Source: Dendrosporobacter quercicolus (GTDB lineage: Bacteria > Bacillota > Negativicutes > DSM-1736 > Dendrosporobacteraceae). From it: DNA of 64,000 bases. Every line of letters starts with the position of its first letter. The first letter of the stretch is position 1. The notes under the pieces are model-generated. The model had not been told where the DNA came from. It saw only the letters and a program-made list of their open reading frames with translations, and searched no databases. Below, one piece after another: positions 42,633-51,038 of the stretch. The position numbers and the translations under genes were made by a program. The stretch lies in assembly GCF_900104455.1 (NCBI RefSeq), contig NZ_FNHB01000006.1, positions 62,001 through 126,000 of the forward strand, in the 5' to 3' direction.

Positions 42633-42678
42633 TGAGCGCCTCTGCCATACTAAGAGTAAACGCCGAAGGAGGAAAATT

Positions 42679-43650
42679 ATGAACAATAAAAATCGCAAGG
42701 CCTATTTACTGGTGGTGCTGCTGACCGTGAGCGCTCTAATTTTCGCTGCCTGCTCCCGGCAGCCGCAGAAGATGCCGGAACCGGGAGATCAGGGAGCGCC
42801 ACAGCAAAATACTCAGGGAACTGAGCCGGATATTTCCGTTTATATGCACGAATCAGGCGAAAAAAAATCAATGAAGATGGAGGACTATATTGCCGGAGTA
42901 GTGGCCGGTGAGATGAAATCCGACTGGCCCGTCACAGCGCTGGCGGCGCAGGCCATCATTGCCCGGACCTTTACCGTCCAGGCGATTGAGGAAAAAGGCG
43001 GCGTTCCCGAACGGGGAACTCAGGCTTCAACCGATATCAAGGAATTTCAGGCTTACAGCGCCGCCGCTGTCAATGACAATGTGCGAAAAGCAGTAGAAAT
43101 GACCCGCGGCATGATCATCACTTATCAGGGCAAGCCGGCGCAAACCTGGTTTCACGCTTCAGCCGGAGGAATGACGGCCACGGCCAAAGAAGGCCTGGAT
43201 TATCAACAAGCCGAACCGCCCTATATTCAGTCAGTTCAGTCGCCGGATGAGCTTGCGCCGGCTGATGTGAAAAACTGGACAGCGGCTTTTTCCAAACAGC
43301 AGGTAATGGCTGTACTGGCCGGGAAAGGCCAAACCGTTAACCGTATTGACAGTATTGAGATTGGTCAAAAAGGCCCGTCGGGGCGGGCGATGACTTTGGT
43401 CATTAATAAAAATATCAATATATCAGGTCCCCAAATGCGTCTTGGACTGGGCAGTACGGAGTTGAAATCTATGCTGCTTGATAAAATTGAGGTAACCGGA
43501 GACCGGGTGACATTTTCCGGCCGAGGCTATGGCCACGGCGTCGGCCTGTCGCAATGGGGGGCGAATAAGCTGGCGACTATGGGAAAAACCCCTGAAGAAA
43601 TCATTGCCCACTATTTTACAGGGGTAACAGTGGAAAAACGCTGGAACTGA
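42679..43650 (+). CDS. spoIID: SpoIID/LytB-domain lipoprotein
   Basis: 323 aa. Lipoprotein signal with Cys25 (FAAC). The SpoIID domain shows the proposed catalytic Glu78 in MEDYIAGVVAGEMKSDWP and the C-terminal GRGYGHGVGLSQWGA. SpoIID is a lytic transglycosylase acting on stripped glycan during engulfment; here the anchor is a lipid rather than a membrane helix, so it could be a paralogue with a different job. AGGAGG precedes ATG 42679. Confidence 0.85.
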   Translation: MNNKNRKAYLLVVLLTVSALIFAACSRQPQKMPEPGDQGAPQQNTQGTEPDISVYMHESGEKKSMKMEDYIAGVVAGEMKSDWPVTALAAQAIIARTFTVQAIEEKGGVPERGTQASTDIKEFQAYSAAAVNDNVRKAVEMTRGMIITYQGKPAQTWFHASAGGMTATAKEGLDYQQAEPPYIQSVQSPDELAPADVKNWTAAFSKQQVMAVLAGKGQTVNRIDSIEIGQKGPSGRAMTLVINKNINISGPQMRLGLGSTELKSMLLDKIEVTGDRVTFSGRGYGHGVGLSQWGANKLATMGKTPEEIIAHYFTGVTVEKRWN

Positions 43651-43665
43651 CAAGACCGCACAGCG

Positions 43666-43709
43666 GCGGAAAGGTTATGACGGAGGGAAACAAGTCATAA
43701 CCTTTCCGC
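43666..43709. repeat. 16-bp perfect hairpin with purine loop
   Basis: Arms 43666-43681 and 43694-43709, loop GGAGGGAAACAA. No T-run. Between spoIID and the germination operon; probable but atypical terminator. Confidence 0.6.
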
Positions 43710-43837
43710 TATTCCGGACTGCCGGAGGGCTGCAGCCGGTGCATAATAAATCCATTAGCTGTAAAACCTTATAGAATAAGGCTTTCGCTGAAAAAAGCAA
43801 AGCAGGGGTGCCGAATAAAACGGCTAAGGAGTGGGCA

Positions 43838-45493
43838 ATGGACGGTAATTCTAAAATGAAGGTTCATAAACTGTCGGCAGCTGTCCCGCACGCTGCAATG
43901 AATAAAGCCCGGGAAAGGCTGCATGCCTTGCGGCGGCTCACGTCACAGGGAGCCGAACTGGGCGAGGAATTGTCGCAGGTGGTCGAACGGATCCGCCAGG
44001 TCGCGGCGCCGGCTGACCAGCCGTTTCTGTTTACCGGGCAGTTGGCTGAGAATCAGCATTTATTACAGGCTGCGCTGCGGGACTGTGATGACGTCAAATA
44101 CCGCACCTTTGAGACTATAGGCCGCAAAGCCCTGCTGGTCTATCTGGATGGCATGACCGATACCGTCATGCTGGAAAAAAACGTGCTGGAGACCTTGATG
44201 CAGGCTGAGGAGCCGCAGTCCGCAGCAGGCTTTGAGCTGGAAAAAACGCTGTCGACGCTGTTTACCACCAGTTCACTGACGGTCGTTACCAATACGGCGG
44301 TAGCACTGGAGGCAATTTTGATCGGCCATGCTTTAATCCTCCTGGACGGCGTTGCCAAGGGAATCGTGATCGGTTCGATTAAACACGTCAAACGCAATGT
44401 GGAAACAGCCAGAAGTGAAGGCAGCGTCAGAGCGCCGTTCGACGCCTTTAACGAGACCTTGCAGGACAATATCGTACTCATTCGCCGGCGTTCACGCGAC
44501 CCTCAGCTTAAGGTGCGGATCATCAGGGTGGGTGAGCGGACGAAAACCGCGCTGGCTGTCATTTATGTCGCCAATCTTGTCAAGCCCGGGTTGGTCGAAG
44601 AGTTGTTCCGCCGGCTTGAGGCGATCCACACGGACCGTATTCTGCTGGCCACCAATTTGTCTGAAGCTATTACAGATCATCCCTGGACGCCCTTTCCTCA
44701 GGTCATCGATACGGAAATGCCGGAACGGGTGGTGGCTTCGTTATATGAGGGGCGGGTAGCCATCCTGACCGACAATACGCCCTTTTGTCTGATTGTTCCC
44801 TGCACCTATACCGCCATCATGCAGTCGACCGACGATTTTTCGGTTCAGCCGGTCATTGGCAGCCTGCTGCGCCTGACCCGGCATGTAGCGGCCTTTGTCG
44901 CCATCTACCTGCCGGCGATTTACATTGCCATTGTCTCTTATCATCCGGGCATATTGCCCACTCCGCTGGCCATATCCATTGCCGAGCTGCGGGCCAAGAC
45001 GCCGTTTCCGTCTTTTCTGGAGGCGGTGATGATGGAGGTGCTGCTGGAGCTGATTCAGGAGGCTGTCGTGCGGCTGCCGAATAAGCTGGTCGGCGTTGCC
45101 AGTATGCTTGGCGCTTTTGTTATTGGCACAACCGTAGTACAGGCCGGCCTAATCAATCCTCTGCTGGTCGTGGTGACTTCGGTCACCGCCATCGCTTCTT
45201 TCAGCATCAGCAGTTACAATTTCGGCATTGCCCTGCGGGCGCTGCGGATCCCCATGTTTATTGCCGCGTCGGTGCTGGGCTTGTACGGTGTAATCATCAG
45301 CGCCTTGCTGGTGACCATTCATTTATGCTCACTGCGCAGCTTTGGCGAATCCTGGCTGGGCGGAGCCGGCGACATTACTTTACTGCAGGACTGGAAGGAC
45401 GGCATCGTGCGGCTGCCGGCCAGATATCTGCGCAGCAGGCCCAAGGAAATGGGCGGTCAGGAGCTGAGCCGGGCTGGTGACGACAGTGGCTAA
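43838..45493 (+). CDS. gerA: Spore germinant receptor subunit A
   Basis: 551 aa. GerA/SpoVAF-family: large hydrophilic N-terminal domain (residues 1-330; FIRRRSRDPQLK-like region) followed by about five membrane helices, with IPCTYTAIMQSTDDF-like and PFPSFLEAVMMEVLLELIQEA segments. Sits in the inner spore membrane and, with B and C, senses small-molecule germinants. ATG 43838 has AAGGAG 7 bases upstream; GTG 43808 is a weaker option. Overlaps the B gene by 17 bases. Confidence 0.92.
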   Translation: MDGNSKMKVHKLSAAVPHAAMNKARERLHALRRLTSQGAELGEELSQVVERIRQVAAPADQPFLFTGQLAENQHLLQAALRDCDDVKYRTFETIGRKALLVYLDGMTDTVMLEKNVLETLMQAEEPQSAAGFELEKTLSTLFTTSSLTVVTNTAVALEAILIGHALILLDGVAKGIVIGSIKHVKRNVETARSEGSVRAPFDAFNETLQDNIVLIRRRSRDPQLKVRIIRVGERTKTALAVIYVANLVKPGLVEELFRRLEAIHTDRILLATNLSEAITDHPWTPFPQVIDTEMPERVVASLYEGRVAILTDNTPFCLIVPCTYTAIMQSTDDFSVQPVIGSLLRLTRHVAAFVAIYLPAIYIAIVSYHPGILPTPLAISIAELRAKTPFPSFLEAVMMEVLLELIQEAVVRLPNKLVGVASMLGAFVIGTTVVQAGLINPLLVVVTSVTAIASFSISSYNFGIALRALRIPMFIAASVLGLYGVIISALLVTIHLCSLRSFGESWLGGAGDITLLQDWKDGIVRLPARYLRSRPKEMGGQELSRAGDDSG

Positions 45494-46604
45494 TTTAGAG
45501 GCCAAATTTCAGATTTCCCCCTGGCAGTTAGCTTTGCTGGTGACCGCCACGGCGTTCGGGCCAGGGATCATCATTGGCGGCCGGGCGCTAGCCGAAGCCG
45601 CCGGCGTTCACCAATGGCTGGTTTTGTTGATGGGATCAGCCGTTCATTGTGTATTTGCGCTCATGATGCTCCAGCTGGGGCTGAGCCATCCCGGCCTTGG
45701 CTTAGTGGAAATTATGCCCAGCCTGTGGGGCCGTTTCTGGGGCAATATCATTACCCTGGCTTATATTGGCCTGTACATCACCTATTTTACAGTCACTTTG
45801 GGGGTGTTCAGCCGGATCATTACCGTTTTTATGTTTGACCGGACGCCGCCGGAAATTCTGGCGATGGGGATGCTGATTGCCTGTACTTATTGCGCCGTCC
45901 AGGATTTTGGCACGATATTACGAATCCTGCAATTTGTGTTCCTTACCACTGTGCTGGTCTTTGTCCTCATTTTTTTCACCGGCATATTAAGCGCCCAGCC
46001 CGAACATTTGCTGCCGTTCTGGCCTCAGGATTTCGGCAGCCTGTTAACAGCGGTGCCTACGATCTGGCACGTGTACGCCGGTTATGAGGTGATCCTGCTG
46101 ATCCTGCCCCTGCTGGTCTGCCGTACGACCAAACCCGGTAAAACAGTGGCGATGGCATTTGGCTTTATGGGGTGCATTCATGTTGCCTTTGCTCTGCTCA
46201 CCGTTAGTGTGTTATCAGCTGAAAATGCCAAAAACCTGGCTTTTCCAGCCATGGAAGTGGTCCGGTTTGTCGAACTGCCGGGCACCTTTGTCGAGCGGCT
46301 GGAGACCTATCTGCTGGGCGCCTGGATTCCCAATGTGTTCACTTCACTGTCCGTTTTTTTGTACATGCCGGCTTTTGCGTTAATGAAGCTCTGCGGGCAC
46401 AGTGATCACCGGCCCTGGGTGCTGCTGCTGGGGCCCTGGCTGTTGTTTGTTTCCACCTTTTTCAGCGACATGATGATCCTGATCCAATCTGTTTCCAGCA
46501 TGATGCAGAAGCTGGCCTGGCTGCTGTCGGCGGTGATTGTGCCGGCCAGTCTGGTTTTGACTTGGCGCAAGAAACGGAGGGCAAAGCATGATTCAACAGG
46601 CTAA
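45477..46604 (+). CDS. gerB: Spore germinant receptor subunit B
   Basis: 375 aa, about ten membrane helices, of the spore permease (GerB) family within the APC superfamily. ISPWQLALLVTATAFGPGIII is the usual N-terminus. It is thought to bind the germinant directly. GTG 45477 overlaps the A gene; GTG 45486 is also in frame. Overlaps the C gene by 17 bases, so all three are translationally coupled. Confidence 0.92.
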   Translation: MTTVANLEAKFQISPWQLALLVTATAFGPGIIIGGRALAEAAGVHQWLVLLMGSAVHCVFALMMLQLGLSHPGLGLVEIMPSLWGRFWGNIITLAYIGLYITYFTVTLGVFSRIITVFMFDRTPPEILAMGMLIACTYCAVQDFGTILRILQFVFLTTVLVFVLIFFTGILSAQPEHLLPFWPQDFGSLLTAVPTIWHVYAGYEVILLILPLLVCRTTKPGKTVAMAFGFMGCIHVAFALLTVSVLSAENAKNLAFPAMEVVRFVELPGTFVERLETYLLGAWIPNVFTSLSVFLYMPAFALMKLCGHSDHRPWVLLLGPWLLFVSTFFSDMMILIQSVSSMMQKLAWLLSAVIVPASLVLTWRKKRRAKHDSTG

Positions 46605-47823
46605 CGTCCGGATTTCGGCGGTTACCGCCGTTTTGGCTGTGCTGCTGGTGGGGTTCAGTTTGCTGCTCAGCGGCTGCTGGGACCGGCGGGAACTGCAGGA
46701 GCGCAATTTTGTGCTGGCGGTAGGCGTTGATTACGCCGAGCCGCCGGCGGACAGCGCGGAACAGGCTGAACGTCAAACGGAAACTTTTGTCCAGCCCAAA
46801 GGCCGGAAGGTTTATCTGCTTAGTTTGCAGGTGCTGAATTTATCAGCATCCGATAATAATGCGGAAAGCGGCCCCGGCGGGGCTGAAAAGTATTTTGTCA
46901 TAGCCAACAGCGGCCAGACGCTGTTTGAAATCGTCCGGGATATGGCCGGTCAGGTAAGCCGGACTTTGTGGTTTGAGCATATTCAGACTATTGTTATTAA
47001 TGAAGAAGTGCTGAAAGAGGACGGCCTCAATCCGATTGTCGACTTTTTTTCCCGCGATTCGGAAATGCGGGCCAGGATCAGGGTAATTACTACGCCTGGC
47101 CAAGCCCGCAAAGTGCTTGAGTTTAAAACGCCGAACGGTGAGCCCAGCGGGATTTTTCTGAACGGATTATTGCGCAATCATGTCAAAGATGCCCATTTGA
47201 TGGGAGCGCGTACCGATATGGGATTTGTGCTGCAGTTCCTGGCCAACAAAATGGACTTTCTTTTACCCCGGGTTGTGCTGAGCGGCGATGTGCTGAAGGT
47301 GGGCGGCGGCATAGCGATAAAACAGGATAAAATGGTCGGAATTACGGATGAATATACCACCAAAGGCATAAAGCTCATCCGGGCAACCGAGAAATCGGTC
47401 CTGATTACCGTTAACTGTCCGGACCATCCGGAAATGATTTTTACTTTTGAGCTGTTTCAGCATCATACCAAGCTGACGCCGCGTATCGACGGCGATAAAA
47501 TCACCTTTACGCTGGACATTTACATGATTGGCAATATTGGCGAGCTGCAGCGTTGTCCTGACCCCGGACACAAGGCTTCCGATCCGGAGTTTGTCAAACA
47601 GCTTGAGGTGCTGTTTGCCGATGAGGTCAAACGGAATGTCCTGCACTCCTGGCAGGAGATGCAGAAAATGGAGGCGGATGTGCTGGCGGCGGGCAAAACG
47701 CTCAAAGGATACCGGCCTGAGGTCTGGGAGAAAGTCCAGGACCGCTGGCCGGAGGTTTTCGCAACCATACCGCTGGAACCATCGGTTAATGTCACAATTC
47801 GCGGTTCGGGTGAACGAATCTGA
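46588..47823 (+). CDS. gerC: Spore germinant receptor lipoprotein C
   Basis: 411 aa. Lipobox LLSGC (Cys30) immediately followed by WDRREL, the universal start of mature GerC proteins; three-domain Ger(x)C family. Anchored to the outer face of the inner spore membrane. Has a longer N-terminal insertion (about residues 50-70, rich in Glu/Gln) than I would expect. Last gene of the ger operon; AAACGGAGG precedes ATG 46588. Confidence 0.92.
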   Translation: MIQQANVRISAVTAVLAVLLVGFSLLLSGCWDRRELQERNFVLAVGVDYAEPPADSAEQAERQTETFVQPKGRKVYLLSLQVLNLSASDNNAESGPGGAEKYFVIANSGQTLFEIVRDMAGQVSRTLWFEHIQTIVINEEVLKEDGLNPIVDFFSRDSEMRARIRVITTPGQARKVLEFKTPNGEPSGIFLNGLLRNHVKDAHLMGARTDMGFVLQFLANKMDFLLPRVVLSGDVLKVGGGIAIKQDKMVGITDEYTTKGIKLIRATEKSVLITVNCPDHPEMIFTFELFQHHTKLTPRIDGDKITFTLDIYMIGNIGELQRCPDPGHKASDPEFVKQLEVLFADEVKRNVLHSWQEMQKMEADVLAAGKTLKGYRPEVWEKVQDRWPEVFATIPLEPSVNVTIRGSGERI

Positions 47824-47834
47824 TGCAGGGCTGT

Positions 47835-48071
47835 TTAGTCGTACATCAGGCCAAACAGCCAGAAAATCAGGCAGGCTGCAAGGTAGGCGACGGCGGTTTG
47901 GCGCGCCAGCTTTGTTTCTCTCAGGCGGGGGCTGTTATGTCTTTCCAGTACGTTGCCCAATACCGACAGGGCAAAGGCGGTGGCCAGAAAATAACAGATT
48001 ACCCAAACCGTTAAATACTTGTTGAGGATAAAAGCGGTTTTGGCCCACAGGTAATACCAGTCAAAGTTCAT
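47835..48071 (-). CDS. Small two-helix membrane protein of unknown function
   Basis: 78 aa. Hydrophobic helices at about 18-38 (YLTVWVICYFLATAFALSVLG) and 60-76 (TAVAYLAACLIFWLFGL), with a charged loop between. ATG 48071 is preceded by AAGAAGGG on the minus strand. It is convergent with gerC and divergent from yabP. Its size and two helices recall the fourth 'D' subunit of some ger operons, but its opposite orientation does not fit; treat as unknown. Confidence 0.55.
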   Translation of the reverse strand: MNFDWYYLWAKTAFILNKYLTVWVICYFLATAFALSVLGNVLERHNSPRLRETKLARQTAVAYLAACLIFWLFGLMYD

Positions 48072-48122
48072 AGATAAGCCCTTCTTTTCATGTTTTGTTA
48101 GAGTTAGTATGCCCGCTAAAGG

Positions 48123-48152
48123 GTACTATTTTAACCATGTCAGGCATATAGT
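48123..48152 (+). promoter_or_regulatory. Sigma-E promoter of yabP operon
   Basis: GTACTATT (48123-48130), 14-base spacer, CATATAGT (48145-48152), close to the sigma-E consensus GkmATATT / CATACAhT. Bacillus yabP is sigma-E controlled. Confidence 0.6.
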
Positions 48153-48181
48153 TAACTAAAAATGTGGCGAGGAGGGCGGAT

Positions 48182-48460
48182 ATGCCAATAGATAAAACGC
48201 CAGTCTGGCGGCACCAGCTGACTTTGGTGGACCGCGAAGAGCTGAATGTCGACGGAGTAATCAGTTTAGGCAGTTATGATGAAAAAGAAGTTGTTATGGA
48301 AACTGAGCAGGGCATGATGCTGGTACGGGGCGACGGACTCAATATCAAGCAGTTAAATCTGGATCAGGGCAATATTATTATTGACGGAATCATTAAGGCC
48401 ATCAGTTATGAGGAGGCCGGCCAGTCCAAAAAAGGCCTGCTCAACCGGCTGTTGAAGTAA
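48182..48460 (+). CDS. yabP: Spore protein YabP
   Basis: 92 aa. LVDREELNVDGVISLGSYDEKEVVMET is the YabP/YqfC family core, small beta-rich proteins needed in the mother cell for spore cortex or coat steps. ATG 48182 follows GGAGGGCGG; a frame extension to 48164 lies across the Shine-Dalgarno. Preceded by a sigma-E-like promoter, followed by a lytic transglycosylase gene. Confidence 0.92.
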   Translation: MPIDKTPVWRHQLTLVDREELNVDGVISLGSYDEKEVVMETEQGMMLVRGDGLNIKQLNLDQGNIIIDGIIKAISYEEAGQSKKGLLNRLLK

Positions 48461-48469
48461 GGTTAGGCT

Positions 48470-49204
48470 GTGCGGAGCCGCTGGCTGTCGGTATGGTATG
48501 CATTGTTAATCCTTCTGGCGGTTGAAATCATTGCCTATGGTTTAGCCGGTATCGCCGTCAATCTTTATCGCAGCAGCGTTTGGCGAAACTTTAACGCCGG
48601 GGTCAGGGAGATGCGGGAAGTTGACGAAAAAACTCCCTATGCCGAATATATTAACCGCTATGCCCGGGAGCAAGGGGTCAGCCCGGCAATTGTCGCCGCA
48701 GTCATGCAAGCGGAGAGTTCTTTTCAGCCGCGGGCCTTATCACCCAGCGGCGCGTATGGTTTAATGCAGGTAATACCCGGGACCTGGCGTCAGGTCAATC
48801 AGCAATTAAAGGTGTGCAGCAGCCGGCATGCCGGCGACTGCACAGTAGAATGCTATTATAACCCGGAGCTTAATACCCGCATTGGAACCGCCTATCTGGG
48901 ACAGCTTAACCAACAGTTTGCAGGGGACATGGTACTGGCCCTGGCGGCTTATAACGCCGGTCCGGGGGCTGTCGAAGCTTATGGCGGCATACCGCCGTAT
49001 GAGGAAACCCAAAGCTATGTTCAGCGGGTTATTGGCTATTGGTATCAAACCGTAGGCAAGGGTTTGCCTGCTGACAGCGGCTATGCCGGCCAGTGGGAGT
49101 CAATACAGGCTGGTTTAGGCTGGCTGACGGTGATAACTGTGGGGCTGGCGGTTTTGGCAGGCCGGCGTTTGTACCGGTCGGCAGGTTCGTGGCGGTGGAG
49201 GTGA
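48470..49204 (+). CDS. Membrane-anchored lytic transglycosylase (SLT, GH23)
   Basis: 244 aa. A membrane helix (residues 9-32), then an SLT domain with catalytic Glu82 in VMQAESSF, GAYGLMQVIPGTW and AAYNAGPGAV; a second helix near the C-terminus (WLTVITVGLAVLAG). Cuts glycan strands of peptidoglycan. Three internal cysteines (CSSRHAGDCTVEC) may form a disulfide or metal site. GTG 48470 is 9 bases after yabP, and yabQ starts 4 bases after it, so the enzyme is embedded in this sporulation operon. Confidence 0.88.
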   Translation: MRSRWLSVWYALLILLAVEIIAYGLAGIAVNLYRSSVWRNFNAGVREMREVDEKTPYAEYINRYAREQGVSPAIVAAVMQAESSFQPRALSPSGAYGLMQVIPGTWRQVNQQLKVCSSRHAGDCTVECYYNPELNTRIGTAYLGQLNQQFAGDMVLALAAYNAGPGAVEAYGGIPPYEETQSYVQRVIGYWYQTVGKGLPADSGYAGQWESIQAGLGWLTVITVGLAVLAGRRLYRSAGSWRWR

Positions 49205-49208
49205 TAAG

Positions 49209-49706
49209 ATGGATTTTACCGGCCAGGCCGCAACTTTTTTGACCACTTTGGTTCTTGGGGCGCTGTTGAGCGTTATTTTTGACTTTTACCGGGTGCTGCG
49301 CGGTATTTTCAAGCCCCGCTCCGCCATTACGTATGTATTTGATTTGCTATACTGGCTGCTGGCGATTTTTCTGGCCTTTAGCGCTCTGTTGATCAGCAAC
49401 TGGGGGGAGTTGCGCTTTTATATCTTTATCGGACTGGCCGGCGGAGCCCTCCTGTATTTCCGGTTACTCAGCCGTTATGTGCTGTTTGCCCTCATTCGTT
49501 CCATTCGCCTGCTGCTGCTGACCATTACCTGGTTCAAGGCGCTGGCGGTAAAACTCATTGTTCAACCGGTTGTTTACTGCGCCGGCTTCGCCTGCAGGCC
49601 GTTTGTTTATGGAGCAGGAAGAACGGCCGCAGTCCGGCGGCGGCTGGCCGGCTGGCTCCGGGCCAGACTGCGGCGGCCGCCCAATCAGGATGTCCCGCCT
49701 AAATAG
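49209..49706 (+). CDS. yabQ: Spore cortex biosynthesis protein YabQ
   Basis: 165 aa, four to five membrane helices; GALLSVIFDFYRVLRG near residue 20 is the family signature. YabQ is needed for spore cortex formation in Bacillus and is made under sigma-E. The basic C-terminal tail (RRRLAGWLRARLRRP) is cytoplasmic. AGGTG lies just upstream of ATG 49209. Confidence 0.9.
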   Translation: MDFTGQAATFLTTLVLGALLSVIFDFYRVLRGIFKPRSAITYVFDLLYWLLAIFLAFSALLISNWGELRFYIFIGLAGGALLYFRLLSRYVLFALIRSIRLLLLTITWFKALAVKLIVQPVVYCAGFACRPFVYGAGRTAAVRRRLAGWLRARLRRPPNQDVPPK

Positions 49707-49726
49707 CCGGGTATTTATTGGCTAAA

Positions 49727-49752
49727 TCCTCTTTTTTTCTGAAAAAAGAGGA
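49727..49752. terminator. Hairpin between yabQ and divIC
   Basis: 11-bp perfect stem TCCTCTTTTTT/AAAAAAGAGGA with 4-base loop. Could terminate yabPQ; A/T-rich at the apex rather than at the base. Confidence 0.55.
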
Positions 49753-49803
49753 AATAACAGTCAGGCTGACGAACTAGAACAGCACATTAAAGTATTAGGC
49801 GGT

Positions 49804-50097
49804 GTGATGATGCAACGGCGACGTACGTTCCGGGTTAAATGGTTCCGTTTGATTGTTGTAACGTTATCTGCTTATTTAATCTACGCCGGCGTTAACCAGT
49901 ACAACCAATTAAGCGCTATTCAGCAGGAACAGACAATGATTAAGCTGCAACTGGAACAGGCCCGTGAGGTTAATGCCAGTCTGACCGAGGAACGAAAGCG
50001 GCTGAATGACCGCGCCTATATTGAAAAACTGGCCAGGGAAGAACTGGGGCTGGCCAAACCGGGCGAAACTCTTTATATGCCGGCAGATAAAAATTAA
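49804..50097 (+). CDS. divIC: Septum formation initiator DivIC/FtsB
   Basis: 97 aa, single membrane helix (about 15-32) followed by a coiled coil (SAIQQEQTMIKLQLEQAREV) and the conserved YIEKLAREELGLAKPGE. Part of the FtsL-DivIB-DivIC complex of the divisome. Start is GTG 49804 or one of two following ATG codons (49807, 49810). Position between yabQ and yabR is as in Bacillus. Confidence 0.92.
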   Translation: MMMQRRRTFRVKWFRLIVVTLSAYLIYAGVNQYNQLSAIQQEQTMIKLQLEQAREVNASLTEERKRLNDRAYIEKLAREELGLAKPGETLYMPADKN

Positions 50098-50111
50098 GTT
50101 GGGTCTATTTC

Positions 50112-50141
50112 TTGACACGTTTTACAGGGCAAGAGTATAAT
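50112..50141 (+). promoter_or_regulatory. Consensus sigma-A promoter of S1-domain gene
   Basis: TTGACA (50112-50117), 18-base spacer, TATAAT (50136-50141): both hexamers are perfect. Confidence 0.88.
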
Positions 50142-50176
50142 ATGTTTGCAAAACCATGATTTTTTAAGGAGGAAAT

Positions 50177-50614
50177 TTGATTAGTATGTCCATCGAAGTT
50201 GGCAGTGTGGTAGAGGGCGTTGTAACCGGAATCACAAATTTTGGTGCATTTGTCGAGCTGCCGGGAGGAAAAGTAGGTCTTATTCATATTTCGGAAGTTG
50301 CTGACGTTTATGTCCGCGATGTAAAAGATTTTCTTAAGGAACAGGATAAAGTCAAAGTAAAGGTATTATCAGTTGATGAACGCGGGAAAATTGGATTGTC
50401 CATTAAGCAGCTTCAACAAGCTAGTTCTAACTCCGCACCACCACCAAGGCGAACGCACGCCAACGACCATCGGCGTCCTAATCGTTTCAACAGCGTTACT
50501 TTCGAGGATAAACTGAACAAGTTTCTGAAAGATAGTGATGAACGTCTGTCTGATTTGAAGAAAAACACCGATTCCAAACGCGGCGGACGCGGCGGCGCCC
50601 GCCGGGCTGAGTAA
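50177..50614 (+). CDS. S1-domain RNA-binding protein (YabR-like)
   Basis: 145 aa. Residues 5-75 are a canonical S1 OB-fold (EVGSVVEGVVTGITNFGAFVEL, GLIHISEVADVYVRDV); the C-terminal half is basic, low in complexity, ending in RGGRGGARRAE, which should add nonspecific RNA binding. Homologous to YabR/GSP13, a ribosome-associated stress protein. TTG 50177 is 4 bases from AAGGAGG; ATG 50186, which yields the usual MSIEVG N-terminus, is 13 bases from it, so the start is uncertain. Confidence 0.9.
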   Translation: MISMSIEVGSVVEGVVTGITNFGAFVELPGGKVGLIHISEVADVYVRDVKDFLKEQDKVKVKVLSVDERGKIGLSIKQLQQASSNSAPPPRRTHANDHRRPNRFNSVTFEDKLNKFLKDSDERLSDLKKNTDSKRGGRGGARRAE

Positions 50615-50676
50615 GCTGAACAGCCTGCTAAGAAATGTCCTGATGCTGAACAAATCGCCATTCCCCGGCGGGACTT

Positions 50677-50735
50677 AACACCCAAAAAGATTGCCGGTTA
50701 TTGTTTAACAATAACCGGCAATCTTTTTGGGTGTT
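50677..50735. terminator. 59-nt palindrome between yabR-like gene and fixX
   Basis: Perfect 29-base arms (50677-50705, 50707-50735) around a single T. Bidirectional terminator for the converging S1-domain and fixX genes. Confidence 0.85.
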
Positions 50736-50756
50736 TGTCATTCGTCCGATTGACGC

Positions 50757-51038
50757 TCAACCCTCGCGGAATTCCACGCCGCAGCCGTTCCGGGGGTAAG
50801 AAAAATCGATGTTTGGGCAGATCAGCCGGCAGGCGCCGCACTCCAGGCACTGGCGATAGCATACGGCCACCGGCTGGCTGTCGGTCTGTCCGCCGGAAAA
50901 CACACCGACCGGGCAGAAGGTAAGGCAGGGCTTGTCCCGGCAGTCCTGACACAGCGCCGGGTCGGCGATGCAAATGTGCTGATGCTGTTCATCAGGGGTG
51001 AAATGCAATAGTCCCAGCCAGTAATCAAGCTTGTTCAT
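50757..51038 (-). CDS. fixX: FixX-like ferredoxin
   Basis: 93 aa. Two [4Fe-4S] cysteine sets: CQDCRDKPCLTFCP near residue 30 and CYRQCLECGACRLICP near 60. It resembles FixX, the ferredoxin partner of FixC in electron-transfer flavoprotein:quinone oxidoreductase systems. ATG 51038 overlaps the stop of the fixC gene (TGATG), so they are coupled. Confidence 0.85.
   Translation of the reverse strand: MNKLDYWLGLLHFTPDEQHQHICIADPALCQDCRDKPCLTFCPVGVFSGGQTDSQPVAVCYRQCLECGACRLICPNIDFSYPRNGCGVEFREG

Noticed and set aside
43808-43837. GTG 43808 as start of gerA
   Set aside because: ATG 43838 has an AAGGAG at ideal distance; the upstream GTG has only a weak GGGG.
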